NCBI GenBank assembly: GCA_035933635.1
Contig: DASYYY010000004.1
Span: 1-45,539, forward strand
Direction: 5' to 3'
Source of the DNA: JAKIVR01 sp035933635
Lineage (GTDB): Archaea > Thermoplasmatota > Thermoplasmata > Lutacidiplasmatales > UBA184
Length of the DNA stretch: 45,539 nt
Shown here: positions 26,800-35,771 of the stretch, piece by piece
Numbering within the stretch: the stretch's first letter is position 1
Layout of the letters: each line of letters begins with the position of its first letter
Program-made: the position numbers and the translations under genes
Notes under the pieces: generated by a model
Seen by the model: only the letters and a program-made list of their open reading frames with translations
The model's database searches: none
Told to the model about the DNA's origin: nothing

Positions 26800-28144
26800 C
26801 ATCGCCCTGGCCGCCGTCGTGGCCACCGGGTTGCTGGCGTCCACCGCGCTGATCGGTTTCGAGTTCCGCCAGGATGCCCCCGTATCCGCGGGGATTTCCG
26901 GGCCGCCGCGCACCGCGGGCGGGCACATGACCGTCAACGTCACGCTCGCCTCCCATCGGCCCTGGCCACTGCCGGTCCGGGCCGCGCTCTTGCCGGTCCA
27001 GTACGAGGAGCCCTCCCAACGCGTCTACGTGTTGCTCGACGCCGCGCGCTCGGCGATGTTCGGCAATTCGCCAGAGGTGTCCGCGCTCGTCGACCAGCTC
27101 CGACAGGAGATCCAGAACCTGGGCTCCACGACGTCGGTCGGGACGCTGAACGCCTCGCAGCTCTCGAGCTTCCTCACGGGCAACCACTCGGCGATGCTGG
27201 TAGTGGCGAACTACGGCGCGCTGCCGAGCTCGGTTCTGAACTCTCGGGTCAATCTTCTCACCCCTTGGCTCGAAGCCGGTGGCTCGCTCGTCTGGGCCGG
27301 TGGCCCGCTCGGCTACTACGAGTGGGGCTCGCCGCCGGTCAACGGCTCGTCGACCCCCGGGGGGCTCGGCTGGCAGGGTCAGCAGGATCTGCTCGGCTAC
27401 CCGCTCGTTGACCCGCCGGCGAACAGCTCGATGCGGATCCCGCTCGCCTCGGCCTCGCCGCTGACCGGGACCAACCAGTCCGCGCTCGGTTCCGGGCTCG
27501 GCCTGGAGTACAACGGCACGGGGTTCGGGGCGAACCTCACCGAGCTCGAGCTCCACGGTGGGATCGACCTCGGTGTCGACACCAGCGTTAACTCCACCGC
27601 CGGCCCATCGGCCCGGACCTCGCTCGCCTACGTCCCGGTCGGCAACGGATCGGTGTTCTACTTCGGCGGGGCCGTCTCCGATCCCTCCGGCGCCTATGTC
27701 CCGGAAGGTGGCGTTCGGCTGAGCCTGGACATCGGCCAGCTCGTCGCCCACCCGTTCGTCCCGGTCTCCGGCGCGGTGATCATCGAGGAGGTCAACCTGT
27801 CGGCCTACCAGCAGACCTCGATCGTGCTCACCGGCAACGAGACCTCCAGCGTCGTGGGGCTCCTGGTCGAGTGTCAGCTCGCCGGCTCGGTCGTCTTTGA
27901 GCTGGCCCAGCAGCTCGTGCCCGCACCCCCCACCAACGGCACCGGGCTCGCCGCTGCCGGCGGCCTGCTCAGCGCGACGGTCCATCCGGGCCCGACGGCG
28001 TCGTCGGTGGCGACCCATTGGGGGGCGTCGGCGGGCTGCGCCGCAGCGACCCGCTCAACCCCTGCAGGATCATCCGGATGCGTGAGCCCCGTTCCGGGAG
28101 TAGCGCGACTGCCCCCGCTGTCCCGATCCACATCGACGTACTGA
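26768..28144 (+). CDS. membrane-anchored extracellular protein, GATase1-like fold suspected
   Basis: A 458-residue protein with an N-terminal membrane segment (SSIALAAVVATGLLASTALI) and an exported body rich in sequons. The central part has alternating strands and helices (RVYVLLDAARSAMFG, SAMLVVANYGALPS, LLTPWLEAGGSLVWAGGPL) that resemble the non-catalytic glutamine-amidotransferase-like domains of DUF4350-type proteins; this is a tentative fold reading. ATG 26768 lies inside the upstream GT-C gene, which suggests translational coupling. The last ~58 residues are Ser/Pro-rich, overlap the convergent GT2 gene and may not be conserved. Confidence 0.6.
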   Translation: MGRRLPIPKSSIALAAVVATGLLASTALIGFEFRQDAPVSAGISGPPRTAGGHMTVNVTLASHRPWPLPVRAALLPVQYEEPSQRVYVLLDAARSAMFGNSPEVSALVDQLRQEIQNLGSTTSVGTLNASQLSSFLTGNHSAMLVVANYGALPSSVLNSRVNLLTPWLEAGGSLVWAGGPLGYYEWGSPPVNGSSTPGGLGWQGQQDLLGYPLVDPPANSSMRIPLASASPLTGTNQSALGSGLGLEYNGTGFGANLTELELHGGIDLGVDTSVNSTAGPSARTSLAYVPVGNGSVFYFGGAVSDPSGAYVPEGGVRLSLDIGQLVAHPFVPVSGAVIIEEVNLSAYQQTSIVLTGNETSSVVGLLVECQLAGSVVFELAQQLVPAPPTNGTGLAAAGGLLSATVHPGPTASSVATHWGASAGCAAATRSTPAGSSGCVSPVPGVARLPPLSRSTSTY

Positions 28145-28994
28145 TCGCGGTCGCGAGCACCGGGTCGCGCGCCCACATCCGGGCCGCGGCCACGGTCGTG
28201 TCGCGCACCAGGTGGAAGCTCCTACGTGCGTCGTAGGTACGGATCGTCCAGGACCGCCCGGCCGCCTCCCAGCGGGCGGGGGAACCCTGCCGATGGTCGA
28301 TCCGCGCCCCGGTGTCCTCGAACAGGCGGTAGCCGGCGGCGCGGAGCTGGGCGGCCATCGCATAGTCGACCGCGTCGAGGAAGAGCTCCTCGTTGAACCC
28401 CCCCACCGCCGCGAGCGTCGCGGCCCGTGCGAAGAGGCCGGAGTTCGTCAGCGTCCACCGTTCCCGGATCGCACCCGCACGATAGAGCCGTCCGGTCCGG
28501 TAGCCCTGCTCGTAGCCGGAGTCCCACAGCTTGGAGAGCGCGGTCTTGGGCGAGAGACCCACGACGACCCGCTCGAGGTTCCTCGCATTCAACGCCCCCG
28601 GGCGGAGCGAGTCGGGGAGGGCCGTCAGGGTACTCCGAAGCCGGGCCGCGGTTCCGGGCTCGATCAGCGAATCCTGGTCGAGGAAAAGAACGAACTCATC
28701 GCCGCGGTCCCGGGCGTGCTGCACGGCGCGATTGTAGGCGATGGGCAATCCCACATTGTGGCTCGAACGGACGTACTCGATCCGAGCCCGGTCCGAGGTT
28801 CCGCACGCCGCGAGTACCTCGGAGACGGGGGAGGGATCGCCCGACTCGGTGTTGTCCCAGAGGTACACGGCGGGGAGTTCCGCAAGGGTCCGGGCCAGGA
28901 CCGCGCCGAAATCCGCGCCGGGCCGGTAGAGTACGAGGACCCCCAGGATGCCGGTCGCCCCGGCCGGAACGGCGGCCGAGGATGCGCCGGTCAA
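27969..28994 (-). CDS. family 2 glycosyltransferase, rhamnosyltransferase-like
   Basis: A 341-residue GT2 enzyme. It shows the motifs of rhamnosyltransferase-type GT2s: GILGVLVLYRPGADF, VYLWDNTESG, NVGLPIAYNRAVQHA, the acidic site FVLFLDQDSLIEPG, and FNEELFLDAVDYAMAAQLRA with a likely catalytic Asp. The start is TTG 28994, whose TTGA overlaps the stop of the upstream membrane-LamG gene, so the two are translationally coupled; in-frame codons further upstream lie deep inside that gene. Third gene of the operon running from 32699. The last residues (SPPTPPNGSPPTTPSG) are low-complexity and overlap the convergent gene. Confidence 0.8.
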   Translation of the reverse strand: MTGASSAAVPAGATGILGVLVLYRPGADFGAVLARTLAELPAVYLWDNTESGDPSPVSEVLAACGTSDRARIEYVRSSHNVGLPIAYNRAVQHARDRGDEFVLFLDQDSLIEPGTAARLRSTLTALPDSLRPGALNARNLERVVVGLSPKTALSKLWDSGYEQGYRTGRLYRAGAIRERWTLTNSGLFARAATLAAVGGFNEELFLDAVDYAMAAQLRAAGYRLFEDTGARIDHRQGSPARWEAAGRSWTIRTYDARRSFHLVRDTTVAAARMWARDPVLATAISTSMWIGTAGAVALLPERGSRIRMILQGLSGSLRRSPPTPPNGSPPTTPSGPDGPSR

Positions 28995-31678
28995 CTCGGT
29001 CCACTCCCTCCGGGGGGTCGGAGCGCAGTCCAGCCCTCGAGCGAGGAGCGCGGGGGGACACGGCCCCGCTCCCGGGTCATGTGGGTCAGGGCGGGCATGG
29101 AGGCGACCAGGAGCGCGAATGGAACGACGGCCGCCCAGAAGACCGGCACGAGATAGTACCGGTCGGGAGCGACCTGTTGCATGACCAGGCGGTCGAGGGT
29201 AATGGCGAGGCTGTACGAGCCGTTCGACCACTTTCCGTACTCGAAGATGGTCGTCCCTTGGGACGAACGGAACGTGCGATTGTCGACGGTGAAGGTGGTC
29301 TGGTACGGGTCGCTCGTGAGCTCGAAGGAGAAGCGGGGAGGATCCAGGGTGAGGTTCGACGCCGGTGCCCCGCCGTTCACCGTCAGGGAGTACTCGCTCG
29401 GGATCGGCTGGAGACCCAGGCTACGGTAGATCGCCGAGGCGTACCCGTCGAAGGAGGTGTTGTTGCGCGCTTGGTCCGGGGCCAATCCCACCTCGATCCG
29501 GACCGGGCCACCGTTGAACAGTGGTTCGTTGACCGGCGTGGCCACTCCGTTCAGCCAGAGCTCGGTCCCCGTGGGCGTGGACCGGAAGGTCGCGTAACTC
29601 CAGGCTCCGATGGGGAGCACCTCGGGGAGCACGACGGTCCGGGTCACCGTGCCGGCGAGCGGTCCGGAATAGTGGAGATAGGTACCGTTCGGGTATCCGT
29701 CCAGGGTAAGGCGCGCCCCGGAGCCCTCGAGGGTGAGGATCGCCTGCGGGTGGAACGTATCGTGGAGCAGCTCGAAATCGAACGTGTAGTTGGCACCCGC
29801 GGCCCAGCCGGAGGCGGTGAGGTCGTACTCGGTAGTGGCGAGACCGCTGTAGTAGCCGCCCGGGATACCGGAACTCCCCGGCACCGCGAGCGAGGACTCG
29901 GTCAGGACCTGCGATTGCGCCGTGGCGGGGACTCGGCTCGCCCCGTTCAGCGCCGGGAAGGAGTCGTTGTAGACCGTGACGCTGTACGGATAGGCATCGA
30001 TAGCGAGCGCCGCCCGGGGTATGATCCCGCCGAACGCCATCGAGCCGGCGAGATCGACCGATTCGGTGGAGAACCACCGGCCGAATCCGAGCCGCGGTGC
30101 GGCGGCCGCGATGTGGATCGCGTCGCCCGTTTGCTCGAACGTGTCCCCCGGGATGGGACGGACCACGTTGCCGTTGCCCGGGATGAACGACGGTGTCATC
30201 GCGTAGATCGGGGCGGTTCCCCCGCCGTGGTACTGGATCAGGTCGGGGGAGGTGGCGTTGTAGACCAGGGAAAGCGCCGCGATCAGCACGAGGGCGGAGA
30301 GTCCGTAAACGGCGATCTGGCGACGGGGCCGGTGAAATCCCCGGAGGGGGTGGGCCGCCACCGGCTCGGGCCGGTACGCCGCGCTCGGGGCGATGGCCCC
30401 GGTACGGCCCTTGTACCACAGTATGAGGAACGAGGCTGCGATCGCGAGAGTGATCGAGATGTTGAACGCGAGCAGGAACCCGGCGATCTCCGACGAGCCC
30501 GACAGGAGATGCGGGTTGGAGTGGAACAGGTCGTATCCGAAAAAGAAGACGCCGGTACCATCGGGCTGCGTGTTCGAGATGAAGATATTGATCAGCAAGA
30601 GCCCGACAAGCGGATAGGCGAGCAGCCCCCAGATCCAGCGGAATCGCAGGTCCGACTCCTTCCAGCTGAGCGCCGCCAGCAGCGCGAACGGGAAGACGAA
30701 CACGTAGTTGTCCGGCATCGGCACGGGGTTGGTGTACACGAACAGGGTCACCACCACGAACGCCGTGGCGGCCTCGGGGAACCGTAACCGCCGCAGGAGG
30801 AGGGGAACGATCAGGACGAGCACCGCCACGATGGCCAGGTAGACCGTGGCGTTGAGCGGCAGGAAGTACTGGAGGCCGAAGTATCCGGCGCGCGTGAGCG
30901 CGGGGTTCGAGCCTACAAGCGTGGAGGCGTACTCCGAGGGGCTACCGGAGAAGGCGAAGACGGTCGCGGCAAAGAGCCCTCCTAGGATGACCGTCCCGTA
31001 CCCGATGAGCAATCCCCGCTCGCGCATCGAGGTCGAATAGTAGAGTAGGGTCGGGACCAGGACGAGCGCGTACCAATAGAAGAACACCGAGACCGCAATG
31101 AGCGTCGCCCCAAGCAGGACGCGGGCGTGGTCGGGGAGAGTGCGGTGGCCATACCGCAGGACGATGTACCCCACGGCCAGGAAGGCGACCGGCAGAATGT
31201 CGTACTCCGTCCAGATGTAGCTGACGAAGAGCCAGACCGGATTGAGCAGGACGAAGACAACGACCGCCTGGGCGAGCGACTCGCTCCGCGCCCGGAACAC
31301 CGTGTAGAGCGCGTAGGCCATCCACAGCGTCAGCGCGAAGTAGATCACCTTGAACGCGGTGAACGTCCAGTAGATCTGGTAGCCCGAGCCGACGTAGGCG
31401 AGCTGGCCGGGGACGTACATCGCGTAGATGAACATCCCCGCGACCCAGTGGTTGTACGACGAGGCCGGCGTTGCACTGTTGAAGTGCGAGGTCACCGCCA
31501 AGGCCAGCGGGACGTTGTTCGAATCGTAGAACGGCAGGAAGATCAGCAGCGCATTGACGACCAGCGCGCCGGTGATCCAGGGGTGGTCGGCAAACCAGCG
31601 AAGCCGCTCCAGCCCTCGGGGGTAGGAGAGGCGGTGGGCCCGTGGCTCCCCCGGATGCGTGGCGGTGACGTCGGACAC
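28991..31678 (-). CDS. GT-C-like membrane protein with extracellular LamG-like domain (copy 1)
   Basis: An 895-residue protein. Residues ~30-480 form a multi-pass membrane core of about eleven helices, with LPFYDSNNVPLALAVTSHFN in the first outer loop, a NHWVAG motif, and YIWTEYDILPVAFLAVGY. This layout resembles GT-C transferases, although no family can be named with certainty. An exported beta-rich domain follows, including LDGYPNGTYLHYSGPLAG, WSYATFRSTPTGTELWLNG and IEVGLAPDQ, which read as a concanavalin/LamG-like sandwich. A final helix (LVPVFWAAVVPFALLVASM) anchors the C-terminus. GTG 31678 starts ten bases after the upstream GT2 gene. A paralogue lies at 32813-35596. Confidence 0.7.
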   Translation of the reverse strand: MSDVTATHPGEPRAHRLSYPRGLERLRWFADHPWITGALVVNALLIFLPFYDSNNVPLALAVTSHFNSATPASSYNHWVAGMFIYAMYVPGQLAYVGSGYQIYWTFTAFKVIYFALTLWMAYALYTVFRARSESLAQAVVVFVLLNPVWLFVSYIWTEYDILPVAFLAVGYIVLRYGHRTLPDHARVLLGATLIAVSVFFYWYALVLVPTLLYYSTSMRERGLLIGYGTVILGGLFAATVFAFSGSPSEYASTLVGSNPALTRAGYFGLQYFLPLNATVYLAIVAVLVLIVPLLLRRLRFPEAATAFVVVTLFVYTNPVPMPDNYVFVFPFALLAALSWKESDLRFRWIWGLLAYPLVGLLLINIFISNTQPDGTGVFFFGYDLFHSNPHLLSGSSEIAGFLLAFNISITLAIAASFLILWYKGRTGAIAPSAAYRPEPVAAHPLRGFHRPRRQIAVYGLSALVLIAALSLVYNATSPDLIQYHGGGTAPIYAMTPSFIPGNGNVVRPIPGDTFEQTGDAIHIAAAAPRLGFGRWFSTESVDLAGSMAFGGIIPRAALAIDAYPYSVTVYNDSFPALNGASRVPATAQSQVLTESSLAVPGSSGIPGGYYSGLATTEYDLTASGWAAGANYTFDFELLHDTFHPQAILTLEGSGARLTLDGYPNGTYLHYSGPLAGTVTRTVVLPEVLPIGAWSYATFRSTPTGTELWLNGVATPVNEPLFNGGPVRIEVGLAPDQARNNTSFDGYASAIYRSLGLQPIPSEYSLTVNGGAPASNLTLDPPRFSFELTSDPYQTTFTVDNRTFRSSQGTTIFEYGKWSNGSYSLAITLDRLVMQQVAPDRYYLVPVFWAAVVPFALLVASMPALTHMTRERGRVPPRSSLEGWTALRPPGGSGPS

Positions 31679-31688
31679 GTTCGCGTCC

Positions 31689-32699
31689 TCACCCGACCCC
31701 TAGACGAGCGGTGTTCAGCCGAAGATACTGCTGGTACAGTCGCCGCTCGAGGCCGGGGGATATGGCCTGGAGGGCGAGCCCTGCAGCCATCGCCGGGAAC
31801 GAAAATTCGCGTCGCAGCATCCGGCACCGTACGAGGCAGCCGAGTTCCGTCGCCGAGAGCTTGGACGCCGAACCCCCATCGGCGAGCTGGGAAAGCGCAC
31901 GGCGTTCCAGAAGGTCACAAAGTGCGAACGGCGCCACCTCATGGCCGCGGGTCATCTCGGTGATGAGCTGGAACCCGGCCACGAGCTCGGCCCGGATCTC
32001 CCGGTCACGCTGGAACCGGGCCTCGGGGGTCGCGGTGCCCCAGGAACCGCTGGCGTACAGACGGTATCGCGTGAGCGGGCGACCCTCATTGCGGACGCCT
32101 CCCGACCCGCAGAGTCCCGCATACAGGACCAGGTTGTCGCATGTGAGATTCGTGCGGGCCAGGTAGGGGAGGGCGAGCTCCAACACCTCGCGCCGCACCA
32201 CCATCGAGCTGAGATTGAACCCCGGGCTCGTGCGCATGAAATCCCGGACGGCTGCGGGACGCCGATCGCCCGGGGGCAGGGAGGCGGAGCGGCGGGTCTC
32301 CCGGCGATAGTTCGTCGCAAGGGACGCGCCGGCGCGGTCGACGATCTCCTGGGCATGGTGGAGGTAGCCGAGACGGGGGTCGGCGAAGGCCGCCGTCACC
32401 TCGGCGAGCTTCTCGGGGAGAAAGGTGTCGTCGTCCTCCAGGAATCCGATCAGCGTCCCGGAGCATCGGGCGAATCCTTGGGCGAGCTTCGTCCCGAGCG
32501 GGCCCGCGTCGGTCCGAACGTGGACCACACCGAGCTCGGCGATGCGCCGGTCGATCTCCTCGTCGTCAAAGTTCTTGACGACGATGATCTCGTAGGTCTC
32601 CCGCGGAACGGTCTGGGCGAGGATCGACCCCAGCGCGCCCAGCACGAACTCCCGGCGGTGGTGGACCGGTACGAGGATACTGATGGTGGGCGCGACCAC
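31689..32699 (-). CDS. family 2 glycosyltransferase
   Basis: A 336-residue GT2 enzyme. The N-terminus ISILVPVHHRREFVLGAL is the nucleotide-sugar fold, EIIVVKNFDDEEID follows, and the acidic metal site is GFLEDDDTFLPEKL. The C-terminal half is helical without clear membrane segments. GTG 32699 is the start; a TATA at 32740-32747 puts the transcript start near 32718. It is the first gene of a three-gene reverse operon (GT2, membrane-LamG protein, GT2). Donor and acceptor sugars are unknown. Confidence 0.8.
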   Translation of the reverse strand: MVAPTISILVPVHHRREFVLGALGSILAQTVPRETYEIIVVKNFDDEEIDRRIAELGVVHVRTDAGPLGTKLAQGFARCSGTLIGFLEDDDTFLPEKLAEVTAAFADPRLGYLHHAQEIVDRAGASLATNYRRETRRSASLPPGDRRPAAVRDFMRTSPGFNLSSMVVRREVLELALPYLARTNLTCDNLVLYAGLCGSGGVRNEGRPLTRYRLYASGSWGTATPEARFQRDREIRAELVAGFQLITEMTRGHEVAPFALCDLLERRALSQLADGGSASKLSATELGCLVRCRMLRREFSFPAMAAGLALQAISPGLERRLYQQYLRLNTARLGVG

Positions 32700-32739
32700 G
32701 GGGCCCCCCGGGGGACGGCGTTTCTAGTGAAGGTACCGA

Positions 32740-32747
32740 GATATAGC
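32740..32747 (-). promoter_or_regulatory. TATA box of the GT2/membrane-LamG/GT2 operon
   Basis: The reverse strand reads GGCTATATC around here. Transcription would begin near 32718, giving a leader of about 19 bases before GTG 32699. Confidence 0.5.
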
Positions 32748-32812
32748 CGCCACGGACCCTCCCTTGCGGCGTCGAGACGCGTGCCTCGCGGGCCCCGCCC
32801 CCCGCACGGGTC

Positions 32813-35596
32813 TCAGCCCCCGGGCGGTCCGTGTTCGGGAAGGAGACCTCGGTTGGTCCGGGGCGTTCCGGAACGCTCCCGGTCGGCCGGCAGGACCGCC
32901 AGCGATACTCCTACGAGCAGTAGGGGTGCGGCGGCCGCCCAGAAGACGGGGACGAGGTAGAACCGGTCCGGTGCGACCTGGCGCATCACGAACCGTCCGA
33001 GCGTGAGGGTCACCGCGTAGGGTCCGTCGAACCACTTGCCGATGGCGAAGATCGTCGTCTGTAGCCCGCTGTCGAAACTTCCTCCCGTGATCGCGAGGTG
33101 GGTCGCGCCCGGCGAGCTCGTGAGATTGAAGTCAAGGGCGGGTGCGCCGAGGGTCCCGTTTACCGTGCCATGCGAGGTGGCCACCGAAAACCCGAAGCTC
33201 GAGTCCATGGGCAACGGGCCGCCGGAGCTGTAGAGCCCGCTCGAGAACCCGTAGTAGGTGTTGTTCGCCGCATTGAGGTACGGCGGCTTTCCGACCGTCA
33301 TTAGGGTCGAGACGCCGGAGGTGAACAGAGGCGCGGTCACGGTGGCGTCCACTCCGTTGACGTCGAATGCCACCCCCTCGGGGGTGGGGCGGAAGCTGAC
33401 GAACGACCAGACGTTCAGCGGGAGCCCCCCGAACAGTTCGATCGAGCCCGACGGTCCGGCCCCCGAGTAGACGATCCGCGTCCGGTTCGCATCGCTCGCC
33501 AAGGCGAGGGCCTCGCCGGCGCCCCGGAGGTAGAGCACCGCGGTCTGACCGGGGCTCCAGCGGACCGGGTCAACCGCCAGCGTGTAGGTACCCCCGATCC
33601 AGCCGGACCCATCGAAGCTGTAGTACTGGGAGGAGTTCCCGTCCAGGTAGTAGACCGGCACGCCGGGGTTGAAGGGTAGCGCGCCCGGATGCACGGCGTG
33701 GACCCCGAACTCCGAGGACGGCGGGGTGAGGTTACCCTCGTCGAGCTGGGGAAGGGTCCGGTTCAGGATCGAGACCGGGAACGGTGCCGAATCGATGGCG
33801 AGGGTCGCCCGAGGGACGACTCCGGAGAACCCCACGTGACCGGCGAGCTCGACTGATTCCGTAGAGAACCAGCGCCCGAAGACGAGGGGAGGGGCCGGCG
33901 CCGGAATATCGATGGTCGCGCCGCTCTGGGAGAATGTCTGACCGGGGATCGGCCGGACGACGTTGTTGGTGCTCGGGACGTAGAACGGTGTCATCAGGTA
34001 GATCGGCGCGTTCCCGACGCCGGTATAGGTCACCAGGTCCGGCGCCGCGACGTTGAACGCCAGCGCCAGCGCCGCGACCGCGGCAAACGTCGACGCCGCG
34101 ACGATCACCCGTCGCCGGGGCAGGCGGAGTGGTGGGGCGGGCGACGGCCGGGCCCGCTCGGAGGACGGAACCACCGCCGGCGGGGTCATCGGACGTCGGC
34201 GGTCGAAGAGGGTGAGCACACCGATCGACAGCGTGATGGCCGCCACGACGGCGAGGTTGAACGCCCGAAGGAACTCCGCCGTCATCGTCGGGCCGACCAA
34301 GAACTGCGGGTTCGAACGGAACAGGTCGTACCCCCAGTAGAACACTCCGACCCCGTCCGGCTGCGCGTTGGCGATGAACAGGTTCGACAACGCCAGACCG
34401 ACGAGCGGGTAGGCGAGCAGCGGCCACAGCCACCGGAGGCGGGCGTCGGCCTCCCGCCAGTTCAGGAAGGAGAACAGGGCGAAGGGAAAAACGAACACAT
34501 AGTTGTCGGGCGTCGGCACCGAGTTGGTGAACACGAAGAGCGTGAGGACGACGAAGGCGCTCGCCGCCTCGCTGAACCTCAGCCGGCGCAACAACCAGGG
34601 CAGTCCCACGACGATGGCGCCGGCCAGCCCCAGGTACTCGGTGGAGGTCAGCGAAACGAAGTACTGGAAGCCGAAGAAGTCCGCACGGTTCAATAGTGAG
34701 TTGCCGCCGGTGAGCGCCGCGAGGTACGCCGTCGGGCTGGCCGAGAATACGAGGACCGTGAGGGCGAACATCCCGCCGACGACCGCGCCGCCGTAAGCGA
34801 GCATCCGCGCACGCTCCCGATTGGAGGTCGAGTAGTACAGGAGGGTAGGGATCAGCACGAGCGCGTACCAGTAGAAGAACACCGAGACCGCGATCAGCGC
34901 GACACCGACGAGAGTTCGGAAGTGCTCGGAGAGGCGGATGTCCCCGTACCGGAGCACGAGGTAGCCCACCGCCACAAAGGCGACCGGGATGATGTCGAAC
35001 TCCGTCCAGATGTAGTTCACAAACAGCCAGAGCGGGTTTGCGAGGACGAAGACCGCCACCGCCTCCGCCAAGGATTGGCTGCGGGCTTGGAATACCCGGT
35101 AGAAGGCATAGGCCATCCACAGCGTGAGCCCGAAGTAGAGGACCTTCAGCGTGGTGAACGCCCAGTAGATTTGGTAGCCGGAGCCGACGTAGGCGAGGTG
35201 CAGGGGGACGTAGGCGGCGTAGATGAAGAACCCCGCGACCCAGTGATTGTACGAGGAGGGAGGTACGGCGCTGTTGAAGTGGGAGGTGACGGCCAACGCC
35301 CAGGGCAGGTTGTTCGAGTCGTAGAAGGGCAGGAACAGAAAGACCGCGTTGAGCACGATCGCCCCGAATATCCAGGGGTGCGCCCGGATCCAACGAACGC
35401 CGAACTGGAACCGGCGGAGCAGCCCCCAATCGGCCATGCGGATTCGGTCAGGCAGTGATCCCATGTCCGGATCCACGACCTGGGCGAGCTCGCCTCGATC
35501 GGCGTGTGCCGGATCCGCCTGGACTTGCATCAGCGTGTGCGTGGGGAGGCCGTCGTCGGGTCGTGGGGTCCGGGACCGACCGGCCGCCCCGTCCAT
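32813..35596 (-). CDS. GT-C-like membrane protein with extracellular LamG-like domain (copy 2)
   Basis: A protein of about 927 residues, paralogous to the one at 28991-31678. The first ~450 residues of the membrane core match almost residue for residue in places (LPFYDSNNLPWALAVTSHFN, SSYNHWVAGFFIYAAYVP, AYVGSGYQIYWAFT). The exported domain (for example FSQSGATIDIPAPAPPLVFG and WSFVSFRPTPEGVAFDVNG) is recognisably related but far more diverged. A C-terminal helix (YLVPVFWAAAAPLLLVGVSL) anchors it. ATG 35596 is chosen; later Met codons (MQVQADPAH, MADWGLLRRF) are possible, since the first ~55 residues are polar. It has its own promoter at 35690-35700. Confidence 0.7.
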   Translation of the reverse strand: MDGAAGRSRTPRPDDGLPTHTLMQVQADPAHADRGELAQVVDPDMGSLPDRIRMADWGLLRRFQFGVRWIRAHPWIFGAIVLNAVFLFLPFYDSNNLPWALAVTSHFNSAVPPSSYNHWVAGFFIYAAYVPLHLAYVGSGYQIYWAFTTLKVLYFGLTLWMAYAFYRVFQARSQSLAEAVAVFVLANPLWLFVNYIWTEFDIIPVAFVAVGYLVLRYGDIRLSEHFRTLVGVALIAVSVFFYWYALVLIPTLLYYSTSNRERARMLAYGGAVVGGMFALTVLVFSASPTAYLAALTGGNSLLNRADFFGFQYFVSLTSTEYLGLAGAIVVGLPWLLRRLRFSEAASAFVVLTLFVFTNSVPTPDNYVFVFPFALFSFLNWREADARLRWLWPLLAYPLVGLALSNLFIANAQPDGVGVFYWGYDLFRSNPQFLVGPTMTAEFLRAFNLAVVAAITLSIGVLTLFDRRRPMTPPAVVPSSERARPSPAPPLRLPRRRVIVAASTFAAVAALALAFNVAAPDLVTYTGVGNAPIYLMTPFYVPSTNNVVRPIPGQTFSQSGATIDIPAPAPPLVFGRWFSTESVELAGHVGFSGVVPRATLAIDSAPFPVSILNRTLPQLDEGNLTPPSSEFGVHAVHPGALPFNPGVPVYYLDGNSSQYYSFDGSGWIGGTYTLAVDPVRWSPGQTAVLYLRGAGEALALASDANRTRIVYSGAGPSGSIELFGGLPLNVWSFVSFRPTPEGVAFDVNGVDATVTAPLFTSGVSTLMTVGKPPYLNAANNTYYGFSSGLYSSGGPLPMDSSFGFSVATSHGTVNGTLGAPALDFNLTSSPGATHLAITGGSFDSGLQTTIFAIGKWFDGPYAVTLTLGRFVMRQVAPDRFYLVPVFWAAAAPLLLVGVSLAVLPADRERSGTPRTNRGLLPEHGPPGG

Positions 35597-35689
35597 GCTC
35601 CCCCGCCTCGAAAGGTCGTTCGGGTCCACGCGGCGACCGTGGGGGGGTCCATCGCTCCGGTTCTCGACCCGGGTTTTGAATCGATGGAT

Positions 35690-35700
35690 GGAAAATAAAG
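35690..35700 (-). promoter_or_regulatory. TATA box of the second membrane-LamG gene
   Basis: The reverse strand reads CTTTATTTTCC, the most AT-rich patch in this stretch. The predicted start near 35670 leaves a leader of about 74 bases before ATG 35596. An out-of-frame ATG lies at 35652 within that leader. Confidence 0.45.
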
Positions 35701-35771
35701 GCGACCTGCCGGGACGCACAGAGCAGCGGACGTCGCCGGCGCGTTCGGCCGGCGGGGGGAGGCCCCCGTAC

